64,000 nucleotides of DNA from an uncultured Balneolaceae bacterium (GCA_938003885.1 CALKWT010000185.1:1-64000), one strand, 5' to 3'. Numbered from the stretch's first letter, positions 38,222 to 47,550 are shown. Made by a program: numbers and translations. The notes: generated from the sequence alone by a model not told the origin.

Positions 38222-38581
38222 TTACTCCTCCTGATCACGATCCCTGCTTGTGTGGTTGATCACCGATTCGATGATCCAGTCCAGATATTCTTCATTCCCC
38301 TCTTGTTCAGATACATTCAGGCTCACAACACAGGGAACTTCATAAGAGTGGAGCTCTTTTACCCGCTGGGTTAACCTTCTGACATTGCTATAGGTGGTTT
38401 TACAGATCAGGATCGTCTCTTTATCTCTCTCTATTTTCCCTTTCCAGTGATATATCGACTCCATACCAGGGACGATATTCGCACATGCAGCCAGCTTCTC
38501 CTCCACCAGGGCGGATCCGATTTTACGGGCTTCTTCCAACCTTCCAGTGGTTATATAGATCATACGTATGTTTCTGAACAT
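38222..38581 (-). CDS. cutA: Divalent-cation tolerance protein CutA
   Basis: CutA1 is a small trimeric protein related in fold to PII signal proteins. I start at the ATG at 38579-38581 because the conserved core begins soon after (MIYITTGRLEEARKIGSALVEEKLAACANI); a frame open up to 38629 adds no conserved residues, and a second choice is the ATG at 38563. Further landmarks are SIYHWKGKIERDKETILICKT and HSYEVPCVVSLNV. The acidic C-terminal tail (TSRDRDQEE) is extra. It converges with the Ste24-type gene and is divergent from lemA. Confidence 0.9.
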   Translation of the reverse strand: MFRNIRMIYITTGRLEEARKIGSALVEEKLAACANIVPGMESIYHWKGKIERDKETILICKTTYSNVRRLTQRVKELHSYEVPCVVSLNVSEQEGNEEYLDWIIESVINHTSRDRDQEE

Positions 38582-38722
38582 GATTGAAATGTCTGAATAA
38601 ATTCGCATTTTAAAAAACATTTGCAACAAATGACACAGAAAATCAGTAATTACAGGGAAGAGTACATGCAGCAGATTCCTAGTTCAATGCATTGTTAAAT
38701 TCATAATTCAGATCCGCAAACT

Positions 38723-39310
38723 ATGACCACACTTCTTATTCTTGGTGCTATCATCTTACTTCTGATATTCTGGGGGGTAGGCATCTACAACAACCTCGTC
38801 TCACTTCGCAACCGTTTCAAAAATGCATTTGCGCAGATCGATGTTCAGCTGAAACGCCGCTACGATCTGATCCCAAACCTGGTGGAAGTTGCCAAAACCT
38901 ACATGAAACATGAACGCGAAACTCTTGAAGCGGTGATTCAGGCCAGAAATCAGGCACAGCAGGCCGAGCAGCAGGTGGCGGGCCAGCCCGACGATCCTCA
39001 GGCAATGCAAAGACTGATGGGAGCGGAGCAGGCGCTGACAGGGTCCCTTGGAAGGCTCTTCGCCTTATCGGAAAACTATCCGGATCTGAAAGCCAATCAA
39101 AACATGATGCAGCTGACGGAAGAGCTATCATCCACAGAGAATAAAATCTCTTTTGCGCGTCAGGCTTTTAATGATGCGGTTATGAATTACAACATCTACC
39201 GGGAGAAGTTTCCGAATGTGCTCTTTGCCAACGCCTTTGGATTTTTGCAGGCTCAGCAGTTCGTTATTGATACGCCCGAAGAGCGGGAAGCTCCGAGAGT
39301 CTCTTTCTAA
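38723..39310 (+). CDS. LemA family membrane protein
   Basis: One N-terminal transmembrane helix (~4-24) is followed by YNNLVSLRNRFKNAFAQIDVQLKRRYDLIPNLVEVAK-type sequence, the hallmark of LemA, and then a long helical bundle. LemA proteins have an outside N-terminus and unknown function, and are often encoded beside M48 or TPM-domain proteins. Here an M48 peptidase fusion starts 82 bases downstream on the same strand, so the two probably act together at the inner membrane. Confidence 0.92.
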   Translation: MTTLLILGAIILLLIFWGVGIYNNLVSLRNRFKNAFAQIDVQLKRRYDLIPNLVEVAKTYMKHERETLEAVIQARNQAQQAEQQVAGQPDDPQAMQRLMGAEQALTGSLGRLFALSENYPDLKANQNMMQLTEELSSTENKISFARQAFNDAVMNYNIYREKFPNVLFANAFGFLQAQQFVIDTPEEREAPRVSF

Positions 39311-39321
39311 CCTGCTAGTTC

Positions 39322-39360
39322 CACAGAGGTGTATCATCTCTCTGTGCCTGCCACAGAGAG
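39322..39360 (+). other. Two mutually exclusive intercistronic hairpins between lemA and the M48 gene
   Basis: Arm 39338-39346 (ctctctgtg) pairs perfectly over 9 bp with 39352-39360 (cacagagag, 5-base loop), and its last 7 bases can also pair with 39322-39328 (cacagag). Only one form can exist at a time. A short T-rich stretch follows only after ~13 bases, so this is not a standard terminator; it may tune expression of the second gene. Confidence 0.4.
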
Positions 39361-39392
39361 TGGGTTTATAAAATTTTTATCTGATCAGGATT

Positions 39393-41327
39393 ATGGATTT
39401 TTTTGAAGCCCAGGACCGCGCAAAAAGGCAAACCACCCGACTGGTGATTTACTATGTGCTGGCTGTTCTTGGTATCATTGGTTCGCTCTATATAATTACT
39501 CTTGTGCTGTTCTACTCACAAAGCACCCCGGAAGGAGGGATCTCTCTCTGGAACCCGGGATGGCTTCTGACGGTATCGTCTCTGGTATTGGTTACCATAC
39601 TGGCAGGCACACTCTATAGGGTGATGCAGCTGAGGAAAGGGGGCAGTGCCGTGGCTGAGATGCTCTGTGGGCGAAAGGTAAATCCCTCTACTACAGATCT
39701 GAAGGAGAGGAGATTGCTGAATGTGGTGGAGGAGATGAGCATCGCGTCCGGCATTTCTGTACCTGATATCTATATTCTGGATCGCGAAGAGTCCATCAAT
39801 GCTTTTGCCGCAGGTTATGGCATCCAGGATGCTGCTGTGGGTGTAACCCGGGGAGCACTTGAAAAACTGAACCGGGATGAGCTGCAGGGGGTGATTGCCC
39901 ATGAGTTCAGTCATATTTTTAACGGGGATATGAGGTTTAATATCCGTCTTATCGGTGTACTAAACGGTATTCTGCTTATTCATGTGATCGGGATGATAAT
40001 CATGCGGAGTGTGATGTACTCCGGAGCCAGGGTTCAAAGAAGCCGGGACGGCAAGGATGGTAACGGGCAGATTGTCATCATTTTGTTGGGCCTGGCCCTG
40101 ATGGTGATCGGATATATCGGCATGCTCTTTGGCCGGATGATACAGGCCGCCATCTCCCGGCAGCGGGAATACCTGGCCGATGCGGCAGCCGTCCAATATA
40201 CCCGGAATCCCGACGGACTGGCGGGGGCATTGCGGAAGATTGCCGGCCAGGAGGGCGGTAGTGAGCTTAAAAACGCTCACTCTATGGAGATGAGCCATCT
40301 TTTTTTTGCCAACAGTTTCAAAACTGCATTGAATAGCCTGTTTGCCACGCACCCTCCGATAAAGAAAAGAATTCAGGCCCTGTCGGGACACTCTTTTGAT
40401 GCAGATACTCCATCAACTAGTAAGATTAGTCAGAGATTTCGAAAGGATCATATTGCAGGCCAAAAAGCCTCTCCTTCCCCGGAAGGGGTACTTTCTGGTC
40501 ACGACGCATTGAAGCCGGAGGTGATTTTGGGGGCTATCGGATCGATTGGGCGGCAGGATCTGCAGCATGCGGCTTCTTTTCTCAAGGGGTTACCTGATGA
40601 GTTGCGCCGGGCTGTTCATGATCCGCTATCAGCCAGGGCCCTTGTTTTTGCAATGGTAGAGACTGCACCGCTCCATCTGGACCGGGAGTGGCTGGCTGAA
40701 CGGCTGGACCGGGAAACCCTGCAGGAGATGACCCGCCTCTCGGAATTTCTGACGCCTGACAAGCAGAGATGGTTCCTCCCGCTTGCCGAATTAGCAGTGC
40801 CTGCCCTGAGGACACTCAGCGCCGATCAGTATCAGCAATTCCGGAATACCCTCAGTGAGGTGATGCAGCAGGAGGGACTCGAAAACCTCTTTCTGTTTGC
40901 ACTTGAAAAGATGGTGATCTATCACCTGGACGCCTCTTTCTCTGAAAACAAGAGGCCGGAAGAGAAGTATCGAAAACTGGAAGAAGTCAAACACGAGTTG
41001 TCTGTTCTGCTCTCCGCCCTCTGCCAAACTTCGGGCGGAAATCCGCAAGAGGGGTGGAGTGCAGCGATGATCCCGCTTGAAGGAGAAACTGACGTGCGGC
41101 AGCTCACCTTTCTCTCACCAGAAGATGCAAAGCTCCCGGCCGTAGATAGAGCGCTCGACAAGCTTGCAGCAACATCAAACCCGCTCAGGAAAACGGTTGT
41201 CAGTGCCGTAATCTACTGCATAACTGCCGACCAGAAAATTACAACGGCCGAGGCGGAGCTTACAAGAGCCATTTCGGAAGTGTTGGGAGTTCCGGTTCCC
41301 ATAGGTGTTGTCCGGGCAGCTATATAG
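39393..41327 (+). CDS. M48 family metallopeptidase with long C-terminal extension (TerB-like end)
   Basis: The N-terminal ~335 residues are an HtpX-like M48 peptidase: transmembrane helices ~18-42 and ~58-76, the zinc site H170-E-F-S-H174 (VIAHEFSHIFNGD), two further helices near 185-207 and 227-246, and the third-ligand segment QREYLADAAAVQYT (E259). The ~310-residue extension is predicted soluble and helical; its end (VVSAVIYCITADQKITTAEAELTRAISEVLG) looks like a TerB-type module. The gene follows lemA, a pairing seen in many bacteria. Likely a membrane-protein quality-control protease. The extension's role is unknown. Confidence 0.85.
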   Translation: MDFFEAQDRAKRQTTRLVIYYVLAVLGIIGSLYIITLVLFYSQSTPEGGISLWNPGWLLTVSSLVLVTILAGTLYRVMQLRKGGSAVAEMLCGRKVNPSTTDLKERRLLNVVEEMSIASGISVPDIYILDREESINAFAAGYGIQDAAVGVTRGALEKLNRDELQGVIAHEFSHIFNGDMRFNIRLIGVLNGILLIHVIGMIIMRSVMYSGARVQRSRDGKDGNGQIVIILLGLALMVIGYIGMLFGRMIQAAISRQREYLADAAAVQYTRNPDGLAGALRKIAGQEGGSELKNAHSMEMSHLFFANSFKTALNSLFATHPPIKKRIQALSGHSFDADTPSTSKISQRFRKDHIAGQKASPSPEGVLSGHDALKPEVILGAIGSIGRQDLQHAASFLKGLPDELRRAVHDPLSARALVFAMVETAPLHLDREWLAERLDRETLQEMTRLSEFLTPDKQRWFLPLAELAVPALRTLSADQYQQFRNTLSEVMQQEGLENLFLFALEKMVIYHLDASFSENKRPEEKYRKLEEVKHELSVLLSALCQTSGGNPQEGWSAAMIPLEGETDVRQLTFLSPEDAKLPAVDRALDKLAATSNPLRKTVVSAVIYCITADQKITTAEAELTRAISEVLGVPVPIGVVRAAI

Positions 41328-41339
41328 AAACCTGGCATG

Positions 41340-41912
41340 TCAGGGGTCAGGCAACTGAGGTTCCGGGTTGAAATACTCTTGTCGTGGAACTATTGGAACT
41401 TCGTACTCTTCAAAAAAACCGAACCCAAGGAAAGGTGCGATCCGGGCCAGTTTCTGCAGAAAGGAGTTCTGCTCTTTAAATGTTTCCTGAAGTATCGCTG
41501 CCAGGCGCATATTGATCCCATGGACCCATTCAGGGCCGTATGGGTTGTATCGCTCCTCTTCCCTCATCATAAAGTCCCCAATCGTGGCGCTTCTGAGCCG
41601 GTTATGAAAGGTATACCTTCCCTCAACTCCTGAAAGGGAATATCTGTTGATGTTTGTTTCATCAAACGAAGAGTGATAGGGAATACGCAGGATGTTATTG
41701 TAGGTCCCGGCAGGTGGTGGGGTCTGAATTTCTCTCTCGGCCCGGGTGGTATCTTCCGAAACCTGGGCAAGGGAGTCTGAAATAAAACCTGTAAAGAGAA
41801 ATGTTATCGGGATAAAGAGTAGGACGAGGCCTGTCCGGATCAGGGGTCGCAGGGGCGGACCGTCTGCCTCCTTGCAAGAGAGAGGATATGTAGCGAAAAG
41901 TATATCAAACAT
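41340..41912 (-). CDS. Exported hypothetical protein (190 aa)
   Basis: No family is recognised. The only ATG puts ~27 residues before a hydrophobic segment (RTGLVLLFIPITFLFTGFISDSLAQ, ending at ~50 in a plausible cleavage site), so it is an exported protein with a long n-region, or its real start is a non-ATG codon nearer the segment. The mature part has tyrosine-rich stretches (PAGTYNNILRIPYHSSFDETNINRY) and a proline-rich end. It converges with the M48 gene and is divergent from the DUF456 gene. Confidence 0.6.
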   Translation of the reverse strand: MFDILFATYPLSCKEADGPPLRPLIRTGLVLLFIPITFLFTGFISDSLAQVSEDTTRAEREIQTPPPAGTYNNILRIPYHSSFDETNINRYSLSGVEGRYTFHNRLRSATIGDFMMREEERYNPYGPEWVHGINMRLAAILQETFKEQNSFLQKLARIAPFLGFGFFEEYEVPIVPRQEYFNPEPQLPDP

Positions 41913-42081
41913 CGTTCTAACTAATCCGTTTCAGGGCTTACGCAGAAGGGTTGCCTCCCGGTTGCTCCATTCAGGAGGAGTTTTCAATCTCCATTCCGGG
42001 TCGTGATAACGGTCCGGAGTTCCTGCTATTTTATAACCTTTTCATATATAGTAAACGGAAAATTATTATTATCCAATTGAT

Positions 42082-42555
42082 ATGGAAACATTGCTGATCA
42101 TTCTCGGAGCTCTTTTTATTCTGGCGGGTATAGCCGGGGCATTCCTGCCTTTGATTCCCGGTCCGCCCTTAAGTTATATTGGGCTGCTTATAGTACACTT
42201 TACAAAAGGAGGGCTCTTCAGTTTAACGTTCCTGCTTATATGGCTGGTGATTTGCATTGTCGTGGTTACGCTGGACGGTTTTGTTCCTGCAGAAGGGGCA
42301 CGTCGCATGGGAGGAAGTAAAAAAGGGATTTATGGAGCTTTGATCGGTGCTATTGCAGGGGTTATATTTCTTCCACCGGTTGGAATCATCTTCGCCCCTA
42401 TTGCAGGTGCTTTTATCGGAGAGATGTTTACAGGAAGAGGTACCCGATCCGCATTGAGGTCAGCACTGGGATCGCTGGCCGGTTATTTGGTCACCATCGT
42501 CATGAAGTTTGCTGTGGCTTCGATGATGGCCTACTACTTTTTCACAAATCTATAA
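42082..42555 (+). CDS. DUF456 integral membrane protein
   Basis: A 157-residue protein with about four to five hydrophobic segments and the glycine-rich DUF456 pattern: GIAGAFLPLIPGPPLSYIGLL near 17-37, EGARRMGGSKKGIYGALIGAIAG near 72-94 and FAPIAGAFIGEMFTG near 108-122. The family is widespread and of unknown function; glycine-zipper-like helices suggest tight packing in the inner membrane. It is a single gene, convergent with the phosphofructokinase gene. Confidence 0.85.
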   Translation: METLLIILGALFILAGIAGAFLPLIPGPPLSYIGLLIVHFTKGGLFSLTFLLIWLVICIVVVTLDGFVPAEGARRMGGSKKGIYGALIGAIAGVIFLPPVGIIFAPIAGAFIGEMFTGRGTRSALRSALGSLAGYLVTIVMKFAVASMMAYYFFTNL

Positions 42556-42610
42556 TCACACAAATTTGAAAGGAAAGAGCATGCAGGAGGAGGGTGAAAT
42601 CATAAAATAG

Positions 42611-42643
42611 AAAAGCCGGTTTACCCCTTTGGGACAAACCGGC
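42611..42643 (-). terminator. Rho-independent terminator of the phosphofructokinase gene
   Basis: Perfect 8-bp stem gccggttt (42615-42622) and aaaccggc (42636-42643) with a 13-base loop. On the minus strand it lies ~30 bases after the stop and is followed by TTTTCTATTTT. It may also stop transcription from the convergent DUF456 gene. Confidence 0.75.
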
Positions 42644-42673
42644 CACTTTCCTGAGTTTCGGTACTCAATCTGT

Positions 42674-43885
42674 TTATGCGACGATCTGACTGGCCATGAT
42701 AAAGAGTGGCTGTCCTTCGAATACGTTATAAAGAGGTCGCAGACGCTCTCTGCTGTAGAACTTGTCTACATCGACAACTTTACTGGTACTCGTCACGACA
42801 TCGATGGGCAGATCACCATACCGTCCGTTATTTAATACGACAAGACGGCCAAACTCACCCCTCAGGATCAGATCCAGTGCAATGTTACCGAACGCCATAG
42901 GTGCAATGCTGTCCACAGCATCAGGATTACCACCCCGGATCGTGTAGCCGAGCCTCTGGTTGATCACATTGATGGGCCTGCCGTTGTTAAATTTGGCAGA
43001 ACGCTTTTTCAGTTCCGCACCAACAATCTCACCAATTCCGCCCAGCTTTTTGTGTCCGTAGGCATCCGCTTCATCATCAGAAAAGATCATGTCCTGGCCT
43101 TCAATCATGGCTCCTTCAGAGATCATCACGCTGGAGTAGTTGCTTGAATTTCTCTTGCGGTCTTCCACCAACAGCTCTGTAATATGATCCAGATCAAACT
43201 TGTGCTCCGGAATCAGGCAACGATCTGCCGCACCAGCCAGTGTCGGTAACATGGCGGTGAAGCCTGCGTAGCGCCCAAAAACTTCCATCACAAGAAATCT
43301 CTCGTGAGAACCGGTCGGCGTCCTGAGATCGTGCGCAAGCTGTATGGTTCGTGAAATACAGGTGCTGAATCCGATACAGTAGTCTGTACCAGGAACGTCA
43401 TTATCCATGGTTTTGGGTATAGCCACAACCTTGAAGCCCTCTTGGTGGAGCCGTACACCGTAGCTAAGTGTATCGTCGCCCCCGATCGGGATCATGACGT
43501 CGATGTTAAGGAAATCCAGGTTTTTTAAAACTTCCTCTGTAAGGTCATTTACATCATCGGTATACTTGTCCCGATACTGTTCGGGCAGATCTTCCTTTGC
43601 AACCTTGCTGGGGTTTGTCCGGGAAGTATGGAGAAAGGTTCCTCCGGTACGGGCGGCCTTCGCGACCACCTCTTCTGTGAGTTCAATATAATTGTTGCTG
43701 TTATCAGCATTCTTATCCCGGACGATATCTATCATTCCACCCCAGCCGCGCCGGATTCCAATTACTTTATAACCTTCACGTATAGCCCGGATTGCAACTC
43801 CCCTGATTGCCGGGTTTAGCCCCGGGACATCTCCACCACCGGTTAAAATTCCAATAACTCCTTTAATCTCATTAATATTCGCCAT
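42674..43885 (-). CDS. pfp: 6-phosphofructokinase, probably pyrophosphate-dependent
   Basis: The phosphofructokinase family is clear: TGGGDVPGLNPAIRG at 15-29, GGDDT 135-139, PKTMDND 157-163, MEVFGRYAGF and the RLGYTIRGGNPDAVDS segment. The residue after the catalytic GGD is Asp (D138), and the residue before the T of the PKT motif is Lys (K158). In this family Asp and Lys at these two positions (E. coli PfkA 104 and 124, both Gly in the ATP enzyme) mark the PPi-dependent type. It therefore probably uses pyrophosphate reversibly. It is 403 residues long, longer than PfkA (320). Confidence 0.88.
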   Translation of the reverse strand: MANINEIKGVIGILTGGGDVPGLNPAIRGVAIRAIREGYKVIGIRRGWGGMIDIVRDKNADNSNNYIELTEEVVAKAARTGGTFLHTSRTNPSKVAKEDLPEQYRDKYTDDVNDLTEEVLKNLDFLNIDVMIPIGGDDTLSYGVRLHQEGFKVVAIPKTMDNDVPGTDYCIGFSTCISRTIQLAHDLRTPTGSHERFLVMEVFGRYAGFTAMLPTLAGAADRCLIPEHKFDLDHITELLVEDRKRNSSNYSSVMISEGAMIEGQDMIFSDDEADAYGHKKLGGIGEIVGAELKKRSAKFNNGRPINVINQRLGYTIRGGNPDAVDSIAPMAFGNIALDLILRGEFGRLVVLNNGRYGDLPIDVVTSTSKVVDVDKFYSRERLRPLYNVFEGQPLFIMASQIVA

Positions 43886-44402
43886 AGTGTGAATTCGATC
43901 AGTTTAAAATTAGCTGTTTGCTTTTACGGTTTAACCCATTTTCTTCACATACCGGAGAGTCTCTTCTACAGGAGGTTAAGGTTCGCAATCCTGTACATGT
44001 AATATTTTCGCATCGCTTTTAAGACTCCGGGCCGGTCAACGTGTAGTTTATCACACACTACCGTCCAGTATGGGTTAAACCATCTTAATATAATACTATC
44101 TATTGAATTTTAGGGAACAAGGGGCTCTATTTTAACCTTAATTCATGGAAGCGATTCCATATGTAGTGGAGAAAACCCCATAGACTACACATAATTCAGC
44201 AGTTCGTTGATGATATGAACAGGGCGATTTCAGATTGGAATGAAAGCGTCTGGTTTTGGGCAATTGGAGGTCCGATGGTATTTCAAAGAGAGGGGTGCAT
44301 GAAAAGCGTGCAAAGGTTATCATAGGGTTCGGGGTGTCTGAACATCCCGGGAGGTTAACTATATGATGGAACTATTCGGCCATCTAAACCATACAGCTAT
44401 TT
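43886..44402. other. 517-bp divergent region between phosphofructokinase and miaA genes
   Basis: No gene is supported. It should hold both promoters. Notable are an 11-base perfect inverted repeat with arms far apart (ggtttaaccca 43928-43938, tgggttaaacc 44071-44081) and a 6-bp hairpin with a gcga loop at 44145-44160 (atggaa/ttccat). Confidence 0.4.
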
Positions 44403-45329
44403 ATGATCGATGAAATCATTATTGCCGGGGCAACGGCTACCGGAAAGACTGAACTCTCAATTGAACTTGCAAAAAAAATTGGCGGAGAGATCATATCTGT
44501 CGATTCCAGGCAATGTTACAAACGTCTCAATATTGGAACCGCTAAACCGGACTCAAAGCTGCTGGAAGAGGTAACCCACCACAATGTATCTGTACTGGAT
44601 CTTCGGGAGCACGATTCGGCAGCACTTTTCTACAAGAGAGCGATGCAATACAGGGATGAAATTAAGTCCCGGGGTAAAAAGGTGATCTATTGCGGAGGCA
44701 GCACACTTCACTTACAATCACTGCTTCAGCCCCTCGATGACCTTCCATCAGCTGATGAAAACAATCTTGTCAGGCTTGCGGAGATGGAAAAGCAGGGAGG
44801 ATTGCCAAAGCTGTTTGAGCTACTTCAGAAGAAGGATCCGGAATACGCCGGGAGAATGGATGGGTTGAACCGACAGCGGATTTTTCGGGCACTGGATGTC
44901 TGGATGCAGACAGGCAAGCCCTTCAGTTCCTTTCATCTTCAGAGATCTGCCAGCCTCCCTGAAAATATGACTCTCTTCACCCTACACCGGCCTAGAAAGG
45001 AGCTACATAAACGCATTAACCACCGAACTGACCAGATGCTTGAGATGGGGTTTATTGAGGAAGTGAAAGGGATCCTGGCAGATGGCTACAGCCCCCGGCT
45101 GCAATCCCTGCAAACCGTCGGTTACCGCGAAGCCATTGCGTATCTGAATGGAGAGATAAGCAGAGCAGAGATGGTTGAAAAGATGAAAACGTCCACCCGA
45201 AGATATGCCAAAAGACAGATCACATGGATGAAACGCTGGCCATTTGCCATACCTCTGAATGTCCATCGAAAACCTCTTGAGGAGATCATCGATTCGGTCC
45301 TGCGCGTTGTAAGAGAAGGGGGGCTTTGA
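44403..45329 (+). CDS. miaA: tRNA dimethylallyltransferase
   Basis: MiaA adds a dimethylallyl group to A37 of tRNAs that read UNN codons, using DMAPP from the pathway that ends with IspH. Motifs: P-loop GATATGKT 9-16, DSRQCYKRLNIGTAKP near 36-51, the catalytic region and the LNRQRIFRALDVW tRNA-contact helix near 156-168. KRQITWMKRW near the end is typical. The length of 308 is normal. The start ATG at 44403 leaves the usual short N-terminus. Confidence 0.95.
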   Translation: MIDEIIIAGATATGKTELSIELAKKIGGEIISVDSRQCYKRLNIGTAKPDSKLLEEVTHHNVSVLDLREHDSAALFYKRAMQYRDEIKSRGKKVIYCGGSTLHLQSLLQPLDDLPSADENNLVRLAEMEKQGGLPKLFELLQKKDPEYAGRMDGLNRQRIFRALDVWMQTGKPFSSFHLQRSASLPENMTLFTLHRPRKELHKRINHRTDQMLEMGFIEEVKGILADGYSPRLQSLQTVGYREAIAYLNGEISRAEMVEKMKTSTRRYAKRQITWMKRWPFAIPLNVHRKPLEEIIDSVLRVVREGGL

Positions 45330-45619
45330 GCTGTTAAGAAAAAAGGCCACATCAGGATAATTATGATCCGGCAGAAGGGTGTGCACTATGAACCCGGGAA
45401 CTAACTTCACCCAAAATTATTAAAGGGGAGAGCAGCAAGGTCTGATTCTGAGTCATTACCGAACCGGTGAAAGCCGCGGGATCATCCCTGCTTCAACTGA
45501 AGAAATATCCAACTGTAATCCCGGACAAACATAAACAGGCAGGCACTACCAGAGCCGCAATTTCCGGGCTACTTTCTGAATATCAGATCTTTAATACGTT
45601 CAAATAATCATTATATGTT

Positions 45620-46099
45620 ATGAAAAGATATCTAGCACTATTCGTTTTAATGGCAGGTTTAGCGATCCTGAACACAGATGCAGCAGAAGCTCAGGTAAAG
45701 GCAGGTGTCGGGATGGCCTTTGGGAGCGATATTGAACAGATTGGGATCCAGGGAGATATCCATTACCGCATGTTAAACCGCCCTGCACTGCAGTTTGGCG
45801 GGGGCCTCATTTACTATTTCCCGAAAGATAACCATAACTTTATGGAATTGAATGCGAATGCGGGGTATATATTTTATGAAGAGTTTATGTTTAAATCGTA
45901 CGCATATACAGGTTTGAACTATGCCCGCTCTAAAGTAGATACTGGAAATGAGTCGTTAAAAGACAGTGCGATAGGATTAAATCTGGGTCTGGGTGCAGAG
46001 TATGACTTTGGAGGCATTCTGGCATTCGGAGATCTGAAATATGTGATCAGTGAGTTCGATCAACCGGTATTTTCCATCGGGTTAAGACTCCCTTTTTAA
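45620..46099 (+). CDS. Small outer-membrane beta-barrel protein
   Basis: A signal peptide (YLALFVLMAGLAILNTDAAEAQ) leads into ~137 residues of alternating hydrophobic strands (PALQFGGGLIYYF, GYIFYEEFMFKSYAYTGLNYA, AIGLNLGLGAEYDF) that end in FSIGLRLPF, with the terminal Phe typical of outer-membrane proteins. This resembles small eight-stranded barrels of the OmpX/OmpW or opacity type. No specific role is visible. It follows miaA after a 290-base gap and is convergent with the transferase-like gene. Confidence 0.75.
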   Translation: MKRYLALFVLMAGLAILNTDAAEAQVKAGVGMAFGSDIEQIGIQGDIHYRMLNRPALQFGGGLIYYFPKDNHNFMELNANAGYIFYEEFMFKSYAYTGLNYARSKVDTGNESLKDSAIGLNLGLGAEYDFGGILAFGDLKYVISEFDQPVFSIGLRLPF

Positions 46100-46173
46100 C
46101 ACGTGCTGTAGTCACACGCCCTGCAAGAGAGCCGCGCCAACGCAACATGGAGTGCCTGAGCCGTACGTTGCGC

Positions 46174-47550
46174 TCAGATAGTCAATTCTTTCTTCTGGCG
46201 GGTGCCGGATTTGCTGGCTCTGGTTCTCTTCAGGATCGCTTCTATTGAATGATCGATCGACTGGTCCGGGGAGTGATACATCTTTTCATAAGCTGCTCTT
46301 AGCTCCTTCATCACCTCCTCTCTGTGATTCATCACCCTTTTTACCTGGTGGATGAATTCTTCTTTCGTACTGCTGCCTAAGACCAGGCCGTGATACCTGT
46401 AATTTAAAACGGGATCCCCTTTTTTGTTGCGGAGTTTATTCAGCTCGTCGTACTTATGAATGCCTCGCAGGTCCAGCAATTCAATGGTTGGAATGTCTAA
46501 GGCAATCAGATCGACAGCCACCCCCGAATAGTAGCTGACTGCAAACAGACAGTGCCTGCCGATTGTAAAGGGGTGTGCATTTGAAAACATCCACTTTTTC
46601 CCATACTCTTTCTCGCCCAGGATCTCGCTGTAATAAGATTGCTTGATCTCTTTGGGATGGAGTTTGACGACGATCTTCACATTCAGGAGGTCATAGGCCA
46701 CATGCTTAATGGTACAAATACTTTTCTTGATTCGTTCCAGTGACTGTAAGGGGGTATCGCCGGGCCTGGAGATAAGGAAAATGTAGTCGTCATCGAAAAG
46801 GGCCCCTCCTTTTTTTTGTTCACTTTTCGACTGGAGGAAATAATGAATATAGGCGGGATCATGACGCTGAACACCCGTCACAATTAAGTTTTGACGAGGC
46901 ACGCCAAAACGTTGGACATAGCTATCTTTTTCATGATCAGCATTCAGGAAGGCAATTGTTTTCTTCCGGTCAGCCGGAAGGGAATCCTCATCATAGTTCT
47001 TCTGGCTAACGATGAATCTGGGCTTCAGGCCATGATTGATGGAAAACTTGGGCACATGTGACAAACGGGAGAGTATGTGGTGATTGTATTTCTTGGAATG
47101 TTCATAAACATCATAGAATACAGCGTCGAACTTTTTGAAGAATGAGTTCTGATCTTTCACTCTGAACTCTTTCTGCTTGTTCCTCATAAAAGTGGACTGT
47201 ACATGATTTGCGAGGGTTTTAGGCAGATATGTGAGTGATCTGCGACTGGCACGATATTTAACGTGCAGTGCATTGTCGATCTCCTTTGCTTTATCGATCG
47301 TTTTACAGCTGTACAGTACACCTCGTGTCAAATCCTGTATGATGAATGAGTCTATGACCGGTTCTACAAGCTTGACGACAGTCGTACTCGTGTCGAGCTG
47401 GGAGGCAATTTGTTTCCTGGGGAAAAGTGTGGAGATAGAAGCTGAAGGGTATTCTTGCCGTAATTTCAGTAGAACAGGCGACCAGGCGTCCATCAAACCT
47501 ATTGACGGGGAACAGATAAAGAGAATATTTAATAGATTTTTGTCTTCCAT
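46174..47550 (-). CDS. GT-B-fold-like surface polysaccharide or glycerophosphotransferase-like protein
   Basis: The 458-residue soluble protein has two Rossmann-like halves. The first starts LLNILFICSPSIGLMDAWSPVL; the second contains KIVVKLHPKE (about residue 293), TIGRHCLFAVSYYSGVAVDLIALDIPTIEL and a C-terminal RVMNHREEVM helix. The LHPKE and S-x-x-S-G-V-A-D-like pattern is shared by CDP-glycerol glycerophosphotransferases and related capsule enzymes. I can place it only in that broad group. It is basic, as expected for a membrane-associated glycan enzyme. It stands alone rather than in a polysaccharide cluster. Confidence 0.55.
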   Translation of the reverse strand: MEDKNLLNILFICSPSIGLMDAWSPVLLKLRQEYPSASISTLFPRKQIASQLDTSTTVVKLVEPVIDSFIIQDLTRGVLYSCKTIDKAKEIDNALHVKYRASRRSLTYLPKTLANHVQSTFMRNKQKEFRVKDQNSFFKKFDAVFYDVYEHSKKYNHHILSRLSHVPKFSINHGLKPRFIVSQKNYDEDSLPADRKKTIAFLNADHEKDSYVQRFGVPRQNLIVTGVQRHDPAYIHYFLQSKSEQKKGGALFDDDYIFLISRPGDTPLQSLERIKKSICTIKHVAYDLLNVKIVVKLHPKEIKQSYYSEILGEKEYGKKWMFSNAHPFTIGRHCLFAVSYYSGVAVDLIALDIPTIELLDLRGIHKYDELNKLRNKKGDPVLNYRYHGLVLGSSTKEEFIHQVKRVMNHREEVMKELRAAYEKMYHSPDQSIDHSIEAILKRTRASKSGTRQKKELTI

